Shown here one piece after another: positions 1-6,518 of a stretch of 47,957 nt of DNA. Below the pieces are notes generated by a model that saw only the letters and a list, made by a program, of their open reading frames with translations, searched no databases and was not told where the DNA came from. Positions within the stretch are counted from its first letter, which is position 1; each line of letters starts with the position of its first letter. The stretch spans positions 1-47,957 of the forward strand of contig JAFGHC010000029.1 of assembly GCA_016939335.1 (NCBI GenBank). Reading direction: 5' to 3'. The position numbers were made by a program, and so were the translations under genes. The stretch is from Candidatus Saganbacteria bacterium. GTDB taxonomy: Bacteria; Margulisbacteria; WOR-1; O2-12-FULL-45-9; XYB2-FULL-48-7.

Positions 1-414
1 CGCTTTTCCTTCAACACCGCAATTGCCAAATTGATGGAGTTGACCAACGTTTTTTATGAGGTCAAAGACTCGGGACTCGCGACTCGCGACTTGGAGACAT
101 TGTTGATCTTGCTCTCGCCCTTCGCCCCTCATCTCGCCGAAGAGCTCTGGCATCAGCTCGGCAACAAAGACTCGATCTGCCAACAACCCTGGCCGGCCTA
201 TGATCCCGAACTGGTCAAGGAAAGCGAGATGACGATCCCGGTGCAGGTAAATGGGAAGTTAAGAGATACGATTGTCGTCTCCGCAGAAGCCAAAGAAGAA
301 GAAATTAAAGCCCTGGCGCAATCCACGAAAAAGATCAAAGCGCTGACCGCCGGCAAACAGATCGTCAAAGTCATCTATGTCCCGAAGAAGATGCTCAATC
401 TAATCGTCAAATAA
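1..414 (+). CDS. leuS: Leucyl-tRNA synthetase, C-terminal fragment (cut by window edge)
   Basis: The frame is open from base 1, so the 5' part lies outside the window. The fragment starts RFSFNTAIAKLMEL and contains LLSPFAPHLAEELW, hallmarks of the class Ia anticodon-binding domain of LeuRS. The tail PVQVNGKLRDTI...VKVIYVPKKMLNLIVK is the usual LeuS C-terminal domain. The enzyme charges tRNA-Leu in the cytoplasm. Residues SGLATRD, between the anticodon-domain helices, are encoded by a 7-bp tandem repeat at 67-92 and look like an insertion relative to the family. The identification is firm. Confidence 0.95.
   Translation, partial: RFSFNTAIAKLMELTNVFYEVKDSGLATRDLETLLILLSPFAPHLAEELWHQLGNKDSICQQPWPAYDPELVKESEMTIPVQVNGKLRDTIVVSAEAKEEEIKALAQSTKKIKALTAGKQIVKVIYVPKKMLNLIVK
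67..92. repeat. 7-bp tandem repeat inside leuS (word GACTCGC)
   Basis: The copies are GACTCGG, GACTCGC, GACTCGC and GACTT, with an exact 7-nt period. The reading frame stays open through the repeat. Nearly the same word recurs at 15959 and 36126. Confidence 0.8.
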
Positions 415-469
415 GCTTCAGCAAACAGTAACTATTATTCTCAACTATCTTCGTTTTGCTGGGTTTTGG

Positions 470-1336
470 GTGAAATTTTCATCAATTTTTTTCGATAAAT
501 ATATGAAAATGATAAGCGCCGTCACCCTCGAAATTACTAATAATTGCAACTTGCGTTGCCGTCATTGCTCTGTGGACGGCGGCCCCGGAGGCCGAACCAT
601 GCCGCAAGCAGATATCAGAAAAATCGTCAATCATCTCCCGGGAAGTTTGACGTATTTATCGATCAGTGGCGGCGAGCCATTTTCCGTAAAACAAACATTA
701 ACAAGTGCTCTTGAGTATATTCGGGATAACCGTTCGAAGCTTTTCCCAAAGGTTAGTGTGGGAGTCGTAACAAATGGTTTTTGGATCAAGAATAAGGCGT
801 CGGACGTAGAATCGCTCAGAGAATTGTATGATTTGGGTGTCCAGCGGATCTCATTTGCAGGAGACGATGATTTTCACAAAGAGCAAGGTTTGGACCATAA
901 AGAAATCGAAGCCGGAGCGTTAGCGGCCAGAGCGACGCTGGAAGAACAACTTGGTGGGCGGGAAACATTTAAATTCATGTATTTTGGCTCCGCACCAGGG
1001 ATGATTGCTCCGTTTGGTCGTGGGAAATTATTGCCTTTATCATTTTTTCGAAAAAAGATGGCATGTGATTTATCCTCCCCATTGACGATCACTATAAGCA
1101 CAAGGGGTGAAGCGTTTTTGTGCTGCTGGAAAAAATCGCCATCGATCGGTTTGGTGATCGCCACCCCGCTTAACGATCTGCTCGAGAGAGCATTGGAGAA
1201 CCCGGCAATCGGCGGACTGATACGGGGTGGTCCGAAAGGGGCCGCTTTAGCGTTAGGTGTTTACGACCAGGCCAGAGAGGAAGAATACGCAACAAAAGCC
1301 TGTCTTATCTGTGAAGGATTATTTTCCGGTAGATAA
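470..1336 (+). CDS. Radical SAM protein with SPASM-like C-terminal cysteines, function unknown
   Basis: This 288-residue protein has the radical SAM cluster motif CNLRCRHC (CX3CX2C, residues 26-33) followed by the SAM-binding ISGGEPF. The C-terminal third has further cysteines (ACDLS, FLCCW, KACLICEG), as in SPASM/twitch proteins that bind auxiliary Fe-S clusters. The start is uncertain: GTG at 470 gives the longest frame, while ATG at 503 (MKMISAVTLEITNNC) gives a typical family start; neither has a clear Shine-Dalgarno site. The gene is visibly more AT-rich than its housekeeping neighbours, suggesting acquisition. SPASM proteins often modify peptides, but no substrate is proven here. Confidence 0.8.
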   Translation: MKFSSIFFDKYMKMISAVTLEITNNCNLRCRHCSVDGGPGGRTMPQADIRKIVNHLPGSLTYLSISGGEPFSVKQTLTSALEYIRDNRSKLFPKVSVGVVTNGFWIKNKASDVESLRELYDLGVQRISFAGDDDFHKEQGLDHKEIEAGALAARATLEEQLGGRETFKFMYFGSAPGMIAPFGRGKLLPLSFFRKKMACDLSSPLTITISTRGEAFLCCWKKSPSIGLVIATPLNDLLERALENPAIGGLIRGGPKGAALALGVYDQAREEEYATKACLICEGLFSGR

Positions 1337-1381
1337 GACAGCAAGTGAACCTCGCTGTTAATTTCTAATTTCCTTAACCGC

Positions 1382-1408
1382 GACCCTGCCTGCCGGCAGA
1401 CAGGGGTC
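1382..1408. repeat. Imperfect palindrome with CCTGCCGGCAG core
   Basis: The arms GACCC-TGCCTGCC and GGCAGACAGGGGTC pair almost completely. The same CTGCCGGCAG core forms the perfect palindrome at 4187-4208, so this is a dispersed intergenic element. There is no T-run on either side, so a classical terminator is unlikely. Confidence 0.6.
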
Positions 1409-1442
1409 AGTCGCAGGTTCCGACTACCCGTTTTCCCCGTGC

Positions 1443-1448
1443 TATAAT
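1443..1448 (+). promoter_or_regulatory. Putative -10 box (TATAAT) just before the radical SAM start
   Basis: A perfect TATAAT lies only 6 nt before the ATG at 1455, so transcription would begin at or next to the start codon. No convincing -35 box is present. Confidence 0.45.
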
Positions 1449-1454
1449 TAATTA

Positions 1455-3128
1455 ATGGACCATCCCCAAACCCTTGCCGACCAAATACTTCCGCTCGTTC
1501 AGAAGCCCGCCCGATACGTTGGCGGCGAGCTGAACGCCATTAAAAAAGAGTGGGACAAAGCGATAATTAAGTTCGCCCTCGCCTACCCCGACGCCTACGA
1601 GATCGGCATGTCGAACCTCGGCCTGCAGATCCTTTATCATATAATCAACGACCAGCCCGATTGCCTGGCCGAGCGTGTTTTCGCCCCCTGGCCGGACATG
1701 GAACAACAACTCATTGGTCACGGGTCTCGAGTCACGAGTCTCGAGTCCCAAACGCCGCTTAATAAATTTGACGTCTTGGGTTTCAGCCTTGGCCACGAGC
1801 TGACATACACGAACATAATCACGATGTTAAAGCTCGGAGGGATCCCTTTGCACGCGAAAGATCGCGGTGATCATGACCCGCTCATCCTCGGCGGCGGCCC
1901 CTGCGTCTTCAATCCCGAGCCGGTCGCCGAATTTTTCGATTTCTTTGTCCTCGGGGAAGCGGAGGAAGTTCTCTTGGAGATCGTCAACGTTCTGCGTTCA
2001 ACGCTCAACTCCCTGCGCTCTGAAAAACTGCAAGCCTTATCAAGAATTAAAGGGATCTACGTCCCGCAATATCATGCGCCAGTTGAAAAGCGCTACATAA
2101 AGGAGCTAACAACTGCTCCCTACCCCCTGCACCCTATCGTCCCCTTCATCGAGGCGGTGCACGACCGGGCGGCGCTCGAGATCATGCGCGGCTGCAAGTG
2201 GGGCTGCAAGTTCTGCCAGGCGGGGTGGACCTACCGGCCGGTCAGGGAGAAGGAAATGGAAACCCTCCTCCGGCAGGCCGACGAGGTCATGAAAAACACC
2301 GGTTATGAAGAACTGACCCTTATTTCCCTCTCCAGTTCCGACTACAGCAAAATAGACGAGCTGGCCAAGACGCTGGCCAAGAAGTATGAGAGCAAAAAGA
2401 TCAATATCTCGCTCCCCTCGCTGCGCACCAATTCGTTCTCGGTCAAACTGGCCAAGGAGGTCGCCCGCGTCCGCAGCAGCAGCATTACTCTCGCCCCGGA
2501 AGCCGGCACGCAGAGATTGCGCGACATCATCGGCAAGAACATGAGCGAGGAGAACATCATCGAAGGGGTCTCCGCCGCTTTCGACGAGGGGATCGAAGCG
2601 GTCAAGCTCTATTTCATGATCGGCCTGCCGACGGAGACCGACGAAGATCTCCTCGGCATCTGCCGGCTGGCGGAAAAGATCATGGCGCTCGGCAGGAGCC
2701 GCTCGCGGCGCGCCCGCGTCACGGTCAACCTTTCGACCTTCATCCCCAAGCCGCACACCCCCTTCCAGTGGGAGCGGCAGATCACGATCGCCGAGACGCT
2801 GGCCAGGCAGGATTTGATCAAACGGACGATCAGGAACCGGAATATCGAGATCAAGTGGCATCAGGCCGAAGCCAGCTATCTTGAGGGAATTTTCTCGCGG
2901 GGCGATAAGAAACTCACTGCCGTGCTCGAAAAAGCCTGGACGCTGGGGGCGCGTTTCGACGCCTGGTCGGAGCATTTCAAATTCGCTGTCTGGCAGAAAG
3001 CTTTTGCCGGGTGCGGTGTCGATCCCGATGAATATCTGAAGGCTCGGCCGTTTGAGGCGCCTCTTCCCTGGGATTACATAGAAACCGGCGTGCCAAAAGA
3101 GGTTCTGTTAAATCAGGCTAAGCTTTAA
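1455..3128 (+). CDS. Large B12-binding-type radical SAM protein (TIGR03960 family)
   Basis: This 557-residue protein has an N-terminal B12-binding-like region (YPDAYEIGMSNLGLQILYHIIN, split here as YPDAYEIGMSN and LGLQILYHIIN) and the catalytic motif CKWGCKFC (CX3CX2C, about residue 247). ILGGGPCVFNPEP and FVLGEAEEVL are also typical of this family. It is usually encoded next to, or fused with, a DUF2344 protein upstream of rplU-rpmA. Here its DUF2344 partner is 2.4 kb downstream, beyond an inserted island. Repeats at 1717-1749 and 1995-2022 sit in frame in the N-terminal half. The biochemical role of the family is not established. Confidence 0.85.
   Translation: MDHPQTLADQILPLVQKPARYVGGELNAIKKEWDKAIIKFALAYPDAYEIGMSNLGLQILYHIINDQPDCLAERVFAPWPDMEQQLIGHGSRVTSLESQTPLNKFDVLGFSLGHELTYTNIITMLKLGGIPLHAKDRGDHDPLILGGGPCVFNPEPVAEFFDFFVLGEAEEVLLEIVNVLRSTLNSLRSEKLQALSRIKGIYVPQYHAPVEKRYIKELTTAPYPLHPIVPFIEAVHDRAALEIMRGCKWGCKFCQAGWTYRPVREKEMETLLRQADEVMKNTGYEELTLISLSSSDYSKIDELAKTLAKKYESKKINISLPSLRTNSFSVKLAKEVARVRSSSITLAPEAGTQRLRDIIGKNMSEENIIEGVSAAFDEGIEAVKLYFMIGLPTETDEDLLGICRLAEKIMALGRSRSRRARVTVNLSTFIPKPHTPFQWERQITIAETLARQDLIKRTIRNRNIEIKWHQAEASYLEGIFSRGDKKLTAVLEKAWTLGARFDAWSEHFKFAVWQKAFAGCGVDPDEYLKARPFEAPLPWDYIETGVPKEVLLNQAKL
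1717..1749. repeat. 7-bp tandem repeat inside the TIGR03960-type gene
   Basis: The copies are GTCACGG, GTCTCGA, GTCACGA, GTCTCGA and GTCCC with a 7-nt period. They encode roughly GSRVTSLES in frame. A weaker 7-nt periodic run (CGTTCAA, CGCTCAA, CTCCCTG, CGCTCTG) lies at 1995-2022 and encodes RSTLNSLRS. Confidence 0.7.
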
Positions 3129-3155
3129 CGCTTAGAGTCTTCGAGCCTTAGAGGC
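3129..3155. repeat. 9-bp periodic repeat directly after a stop codon
   Basis: The copies CGCTTAGAG, TCTTCGAGC and CTTAGAGGC follow the TAA at 3126-3128 without a gap. Related 9-mers occur at 4122-4156 and 35808-35834. Confidence 0.55.
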
Positions 3156-3176
3156 TATTGATTTTCCCCTGACCAA

Positions 3177-3587
3177 CTATTTGGTGAAGTCGACTGTCGG
3201 TAGAACTTTGCCTTCTTCGGGATGATCGCCCAGAATTACGCCCTTTGCCGCTTCTATATCAGCTTCGCCCCCAATTACGGCAATGGTTATAGGATCATCA
3301 TCAATGGTTGCGGTAATAGGTATAGGTTCACCAATAGTTGTATAATCGCCCAGAATTACACCCTTCGCCGCTTCTATATCAGCGTCGCCCCCAATTACGG
3401 CAATAATTAAAGGCTCATTCCTAGTCGTGTTCACATAATCAGCAACAAAAGCTTCACTCTTGTCTCCGGCCGCCGGTTTCTCCGCCTTACAAACAAGGCC
3501 CTTACCGTCATTTTTTACCATAATCTTCATCATCCGTGTACTGGAACCACCAACCTTCGCGTATGGATCGACACACATATTGTCCAT
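3177..3587 (-). CDS. Small protein of the MxNMCVDPYAKVGG family, copy A
   Basis: The function is not recognised. The 136-residue product begins MDNMCVDPYAKVGGSS and ends VLPTVDFTK, both shared with its neighbours. The middle contains SEAFVADYVNT followed by a module of the form P(L/I)(I/T)IAVIGGxADIEAAKGVILGD. The module occurs twice here, 40 residues apart (DNA units starting at 3227 and 3347). There is no signal peptide or membrane segment. The start is fixed by AAGGAGG before the ATG and by agreement with the paralogues. The conserved ends and variable middle recall precursor peptides or decayed repeat proteins; neither is shown. Confidence 0.7.
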   Translation of the reverse strand: MDNMCVDPYAKVGGSSTRMMKIMVKNDGKGLVCKAEKPAAGDKSEAFVADYVNTTRNEPLIIAVIGGDADIEAAKGVILGDYTTIGEPIPITATIDDDPITIAVIGGEADIEAAKGVILGDHPEEGKVLPTVDFTK

Positions 3588-3615
3588 TTCTATTTTCCTC
3601 CTTATACTCGGGGCA

Positions 3616-3634
3616 TTAAGTCCGCTATAATATT
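3616..3634 (-). promoter_or_regulatory. Conserved upstream block of copy A (putative promoter)
   Basis: The 19-bp block TTAAGTCCGCTATAATATT (plus-strand reading) is identical at 4061-4079 upstream of copy B, and a diverged form lies near 4758-4778 upstream of copy C. On the minus strand it offers TATTAT as a -10 box about 40 bp before each start. Confidence 0.5.
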
Positions 3635-3656
3635 ATCGCCTTATCGCCCTGACCGA

Positions 3657-4019
3657 CTATTTGGTAAAGTCGACTGTCGGCAGAATTTTGCTTTCTTCTG
3701 GATCGTGCAGCATTATATATTTCGCCGCTTCTATTTCAAGGGGCCCTCCAATTACAGCAATTAATTGAATAGGAATGTTGGGATGGCTCACATAATCGGC
3801 AACAAAAGCTTCACTAGACTTGCTGTTAACAACAATCGGCCAGCCGGTCAAAGGCTTGCCGGCACTGTCATAAGCATATGCATATGCTCTATCAACGGTT
3901 TTCGATTCCGGGACTTGATCGTCGTTAAGATCGCCGAGATAGTCATTATCACTCCTAACTCTCGCCAGTGAACTGAACCCGCCAACTTTCGCGTATGGAT
4001 CGACACACATATTGCCCAT
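3657..4019 (-). CDS. Small protein of the MxNMCVDPYAKVGG family, copy B
   Basis: This 120-residue paralogue begins MGNMCVDPYAKVGGFSS and ends ILPTVDFTK. A longer frame opens at 4046, but the Shine-Dalgarno AGGAGG lies inside that extension, 9 nt before the ATG at 4019, and the paralogues start at the same point. Residues near 30-70 carry LGDLNDDQVPE and AYDSAGKPLTGWPIV, which resemble the calcium-loop and GWP signatures of FG-GAP/VCBS beta-propeller repeats. A single IAVIGGPLEIEAAK module follows. Function is unknown; derivation from a fragment of a propeller repeat is a low-confidence inference. Confidence 0.7.
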   Translation of the reverse strand: MGNMCVDPYAKVGGFSSLARVRSDNDYLGDLNDDQVPESKTVDRAYAYAYDSAGKPLTGWPIVVNSKSSEAFVADYVSHPNIPIQLIAVIGGPLEIEAAKYIMLHDPEESKILPTVDFTK

Positions 4020-4060
4020 TTCTATCTTCCTCCTGTTTATGCTCACCTTTACTCGGGATC

Positions 4061-4079
4061 TTAAGTCCGCTATAATATT
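4061..4079 (-). promoter_or_regulatory. Conserved upstream block of copy B (putative promoter)
   Basis: It is identical over 19 bp to the block upstream of copy A. It lies about 40 bp before the ATG at 4019, with AGGAGG in between. Confidence 0.5.
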
Positions 4080-4121
4080 CGGTTGAAATCTCTGATAATT
4101 TCACTGGTTTTTTCAAAAGCC

Positions 4122-4208
4122 CCTTAGTGCCCTTAGCGTCTTAGCGCCTTAGTGGTAAAATCCCTCTTTCCGGATTCACCACTAAGGCCTGCCTGCCGGC
4201 AGGCAGGC
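4122..4208. repeat. Composite intergenic element: 9-mers, hairpin and 22-bp palindrome
   Basis: Bases 4122-4156 are 9-bp periodic (CCTTAGTGC, CCTTAGCGT, CTTAGCGCC, TTAGTGGT). CCTTAGTGGT (4147-4156) pairs with ACCACTAAGG (4178-4187) around a 21-nt loop. Bases 4187-4208 form a perfect 22-bp palindrome centred on GCC|GGC. The element fills most of the 240-bp gap between copies B and C; nothing coding is visible there. Confidence 0.7.
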
Positions 4209-4261
4209 ACAAAGGCACGAAGATCACAAGGGCAATCGGGCTAAAACCTAATAAGAGTCGT

Positions 4262-4726
4262 TCAGTTAGGGCTATTTAAGCGCCGACCGTGCATTTTATC
4301 CAAACCCAACATTTTTCCCAGAGACTCGAGGTAAGGATCAATCCAGTTTTTAGTTATGGGTTTTGGTTGTTTCTTCTCTATAACCATCACATCCAAAATG
4401 CCCCCTAAAGATTCCCAAAAATCATTTTCCCTTGTCTTCGGGATCGTGTTAATGAGATTATTTCGCTCCTGATCTAAAATGGGAGCTGTAATTTCTACCG
4501 GATAATCTCCGAGAATTATACTTTTCACTGCTTCTATATCAGTAGCTCTTCCAATGACGGCAATAGTTATAGGGGTGTTCACAACATCGGCAACAAAAGA
4601 TTCACTCGCGTTTGTAGGCGCCTCCCCGCAAACACGGGCACGGTCGGCATTCTTGACCGTAACCCTCATTGCCAGTGAACTGGAACCACCAACCTTCGCG
4701 TATGGATCGACACACATATTGTCCAT
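4262..4726 (-). CDS. Small protein of the MxNMCVDPYAKVGG family, copy C (extended tail)
   Basis: This 154-residue paralogue begins MDNMCVDPYAKVGGSSSLAMRV and has one module PITIAVIGRATDIEAVKSIILGDYP. After that it diverges from A and B: the VDFTK ending is replaced by about 75 hydrophilic residues (NNLINTIPKTREND...GKMLGLDKMHGRRLNSPN). AGGAGG precedes the ATG. The upstream block is a diverged version of that of A and B. The divergent tail may reflect fusion with another sequence or degeneration. Function is unknown. Confidence 0.65.
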   Translation of the reverse strand: MDNMCVDPYAKVGGSSSLAMRVTVKNADRARVCGEAPTNASESFVADVVNTPITIAVIGRATDIEAVKSIILGDYPVEITAPILDQERNNLINTIPKTRENDFWESLGGILDVMVIEKKQPKPITKNWIDPYLESLGKMLGLDKMHGRRLNSPN

Positions 4727-4836
4727 TTTCCATCTTCCTCCTGTTTACTTTATACCATTTACCCGCTACAATATATTATCGGCAGGTTTTCCCGGAAATT
4801 TCACATAAAATCTTTTCTCCCTCAAAAGGAGGGGCG

Positions 4837-5112
4837 ATGATAACCAAAGGCGAAAAGAAGATTATCCTGGGCTGCGCCAAAAAATTTGGCGTCGCGGAAA
4901 TTTATTTGTTCGGTTCTTCGGTCGGCAAAGGCCGTTACAATGACATTGATCTGGGCGTCAGAGGGCTTCGGCCCGAATTGTTTTTTACGTTTTATGCCGA
5001 CCTATTTAAGTCTTTGCCAAAACCCGTTGATCTTGTTGATTTATCGGAAAAATCGTCTTTTAATTCCCTCATCGAAGAAGAAGGCTTAAAAATCTATGAA
5101 AAATCCGGCTAA
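4837..5112 (+). CDS. mntA: Minimal nucleotidyltransferase, putative MntA-type antitoxin
   Basis: This 91-residue protein has the Pol-beta nucleotidyltransferase motif FGSSVGKGRYNDIDLGV (GS followed by DID, residues about 25-40). A good AAAGGAGG site precedes ATG 4837; the open frame extends further upstream but without a better start. The gene overlaps the HEPN gene downstream by 17 nt. In type VII toxin-antitoxin systems MntA inactivates its HEPN partner by adding AMP to the tyrosine of the RX4HXY motif, and that motif is intact in the neighbour. AT-rich codon use contrasts with the flanking ribosomal genes, consistent with transfer. Confidence 0.85.
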   Translation: MITKGEKKIILGCAKKFGVAEIYLFGSSVGKGRYNDIDLGVRGLRPELFFTFYADLFKSLPKPVDLVDLSEKSSFNSLIEEEGLKIYEKSG

Positions 5113-5515
5113 ACACATCCTGGCCGAAAAGGAAAACATTGAAAAGACTTTGTCCTACCTTAAAGAAGCCGTCCGGACAAAAGAGAACAAATCCGCGGCG
5201 GAAATAGCCGGCACGGCAGTCTTCGTACATAATTTTTATAACGGCATAGAAAATATACTCAAGCAAATCCTTAAATCCAAAAATATTATCCTCGGCAATT
5301 CCGAAAACTGGCACAAAGAACTGCTTGAATCGTCTTTTTCTAAAGGGATTATCTCTAGGGAATTGGCCGATAAGCTTTATGAATACCTCACTTTTAGGCA
5401 TTTTTTTATTCATTCTTACGGGTTTAAACTTGATGACGACCGCTTATTACAACTCGCCAACGATATCCCTCAAGTTTGGTCGGATTTTTTATCGTCCATT
5501 GAAACATATTTATAG
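5096..5515 (+). CDS. hepT: HEPN-domain protein, putative HepT-type RNase toxin
   Basis: This 139-residue all-helical protein contains RHFFIHSYGF near residue 102, an exact RX4HXY motif in which Arg and His are catalytic and Tyr is the residue modified by MntA. The ATG lies inside the 3' end of the nucleotidyltransferase gene (17-nt overlap), the usual translational coupling of such pairs. The predicted role is a growth-arresting RNase neutralised by its partner. A palindrome CGATCGGCCGATCG follows at 5533-5546. Confidence 0.85.
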   Translation: MKNPAKHILAEKENIEKTLSYLKEAVRTKENKSAAEIAGTAVFVHNFYNGIENILKQILKSKNIILGNSENWHKELLESSFSKGIISRELADKLYEYLTFRHFFIHSYGFKLDDDRLLQLANDIPQVWSDFLSSIETYL

Positions 5516-5553
5516 TTTTTGAGTGATTTTTTCGATCGGCCGATCGTCATTTA

Positions 5554-5853
5554 ATGCAAAAAATAAGAATAAAATACAAAAAAGGCGAGCCGGTCAAATT
5601 CATTTCCCACCGCGACCTGATGCGGGCGTTCCAGCGGGCGCTGCGGCGGACCGGCCTGCCGGTCGCCTATTCGCAGGGTTTCAATCCTCACATGAAGATC
5701 TCCTGGGGGAACGCCTTAAAAGTCGGCGCCGCCTCGGAGGGGGAATTCGCCGAGATCCAGTTTGACGGCTGGGTCAAGCCGAACGAACTCATGACCGCCC
5801 TCAATGCCAGCCTGCCCCGGGGGCTTGAAATCGTCGAGGCCTTTATAGTATAA
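5554..5853 (+). CDS. DUF2344 (radical SAM-linked, TIGR03936) protein, truncated
   Basis: The 99 residues match the N-terminal half of the radical SAM-associated DUF2344 family: IRIKYKKGEPVKFISHRDLMRAFQRAL split by motif as KGEPVKFISHRDLMR and GLPVAYSQGFNPHMK. Family members are usually about 200 residues or more. Here translation stops at TAA 5851-5853, which is itself the first triplet of a 7-bp repeat array, and rplU begins just after that array. The C-terminal half therefore seems to be deleted or replaced by the repeat. It was probably once adjacent to the TIGR03960-type gene ending at 3128. Whether the short form works is unknown. Confidence 0.75.
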   Translation: MQKIRIKYKKGEPVKFISHRDLMRAFQRALRRTGLPVAYSQGFNPHMKISWGNALKVGAASEGEFAEIQFDGWVKPNELMTALNASLPRGLEIVEAFIV

Positions 5854-5960
5854 TGACTAATGTCTAATGACGAATGACTAATGGATGTCCGCCTTCGGCG
5901 GATTATTTAATTCCGAATGATTCATTAATTAGTCATTAATAATTAGTCATTAGTCATTTA
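5851..5960. repeat. Inverted pair of 7-bp repeat arrays with central hairpin
   Basis: The left arm 5851-5884 consists of TAATGAC-type 7-mers and the right arm 5921-5960 of the complementary ATTAGTC type, so the arms can pair. Between them, TCCGCC-TTC-GGCGGA (5888-5902) forms a tight hairpin. The element occupies the whole gap between the truncated DUF2344 gene and rplU and supplies the former's stop codon. Confidence 0.75.
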
Positions 5961-5965
5961 TTTTT

Positions 5966-6277
5966 ATGTACGCTATCATCGAAACAGGCGCCAAACAATA
6001 CAGGGTCAGCCCGGGTGACGTGCTGGACGTCGAACTGCTCGACAACCAGAAGAGCGTGACCTTCGGCAATGTTCTCCTTTTCGCCGACGGCGATAAGGTC
6101 GAGATCGGCACGCCCTACCTGAAGGGGGCGAAGGTCTCGGCCAAGGTCCTCGGCGTCAATAAGGACGATAAGGTCATCGCCTTCAAGTACAAGCACAAGG
6201 TCAATTACCACCGGACCAAAGGCCACCGGCAAAATTACACCCGCGTGCAAATAGAGGAGATCAAACATGGCGCATAA
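5966..6277 (+). CDS. rplU: 50S ribosomal protein L21
   Basis: This 103-residue protein has the normal length for L21. It starts [14 protein letters not shown] and contains [12 protein letters not shown] and [19 protein letters not shown], the conserved 23S rRNA-binding C-terminus. Its last 11 nt overlap the rpmA start. Confidence 0.97.
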   Translation: MYAIIETGAKQYRVSPGDVLDVELLDNQKSVTFGNVLLFADGDKVEIGTPYLKGAKVSAKVLGVNKDDKVIAFKYKHKVNYHRTKGHRQNYTRVQIEEIKHGA

Positions 6278-6509
6278 AAAAGGGGGCGGCACCTCCCGTA
6301 ACGGCCGCGATTCCAACGCCCAGCGGCTCGGCGTCAAGGTCTTCGGCGGCCAGTCGATCAACGCCGGCGGCATCATCATCCGGCAGTGCGGTTCCCGCTT
6401 CTACCCCGGCCGGAACGTCGGCATGGGGAGCGATTTCACTCTTTTCGCCAAGGCGGCCGGCAAGGTCGTCTTCGAACCCGGGCACCGCGTCAGCGTCGAA
6501 CCGGCCTAA
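6267..6509 (+). CDS. rpmA: 50S ribosomal protein L27
   Basis: This 80-residue protein starts directly with [16 protein letters not shown], the mature N-terminus that reaches the peptidyl-transferase centre; there is no cleavable extension as in Firmicutes. [21 protein letters not shown] follows in the family pattern. It overlaps rplU by 11 nt. The obg GTPase gene that commonly follows is absent; proB comes next. Confidence 0.97.
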   Translation: MAHKKGGGTSRNGRDSNAQRLGVKVFGGQSINAGGIIIRQCGSRFYPGRNVGMGSDFTLFAKAAGKVVFEPGHRVSVEPA

Positions 6510-6518
6510 CCATCCTGT

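Noticed and set aside
4669-4836. Upstream extension of the nucleotidyltransferase frame
   Set aside because: It overlaps the start and promoter of copy C on the other strand, while AAAGGAGG and the family start point to ATG 4837.
5851-5960. CRISPR array
   Set aside because: The unit is only 7 bp, there are no spacers of constant length and no cas genes are in the window.
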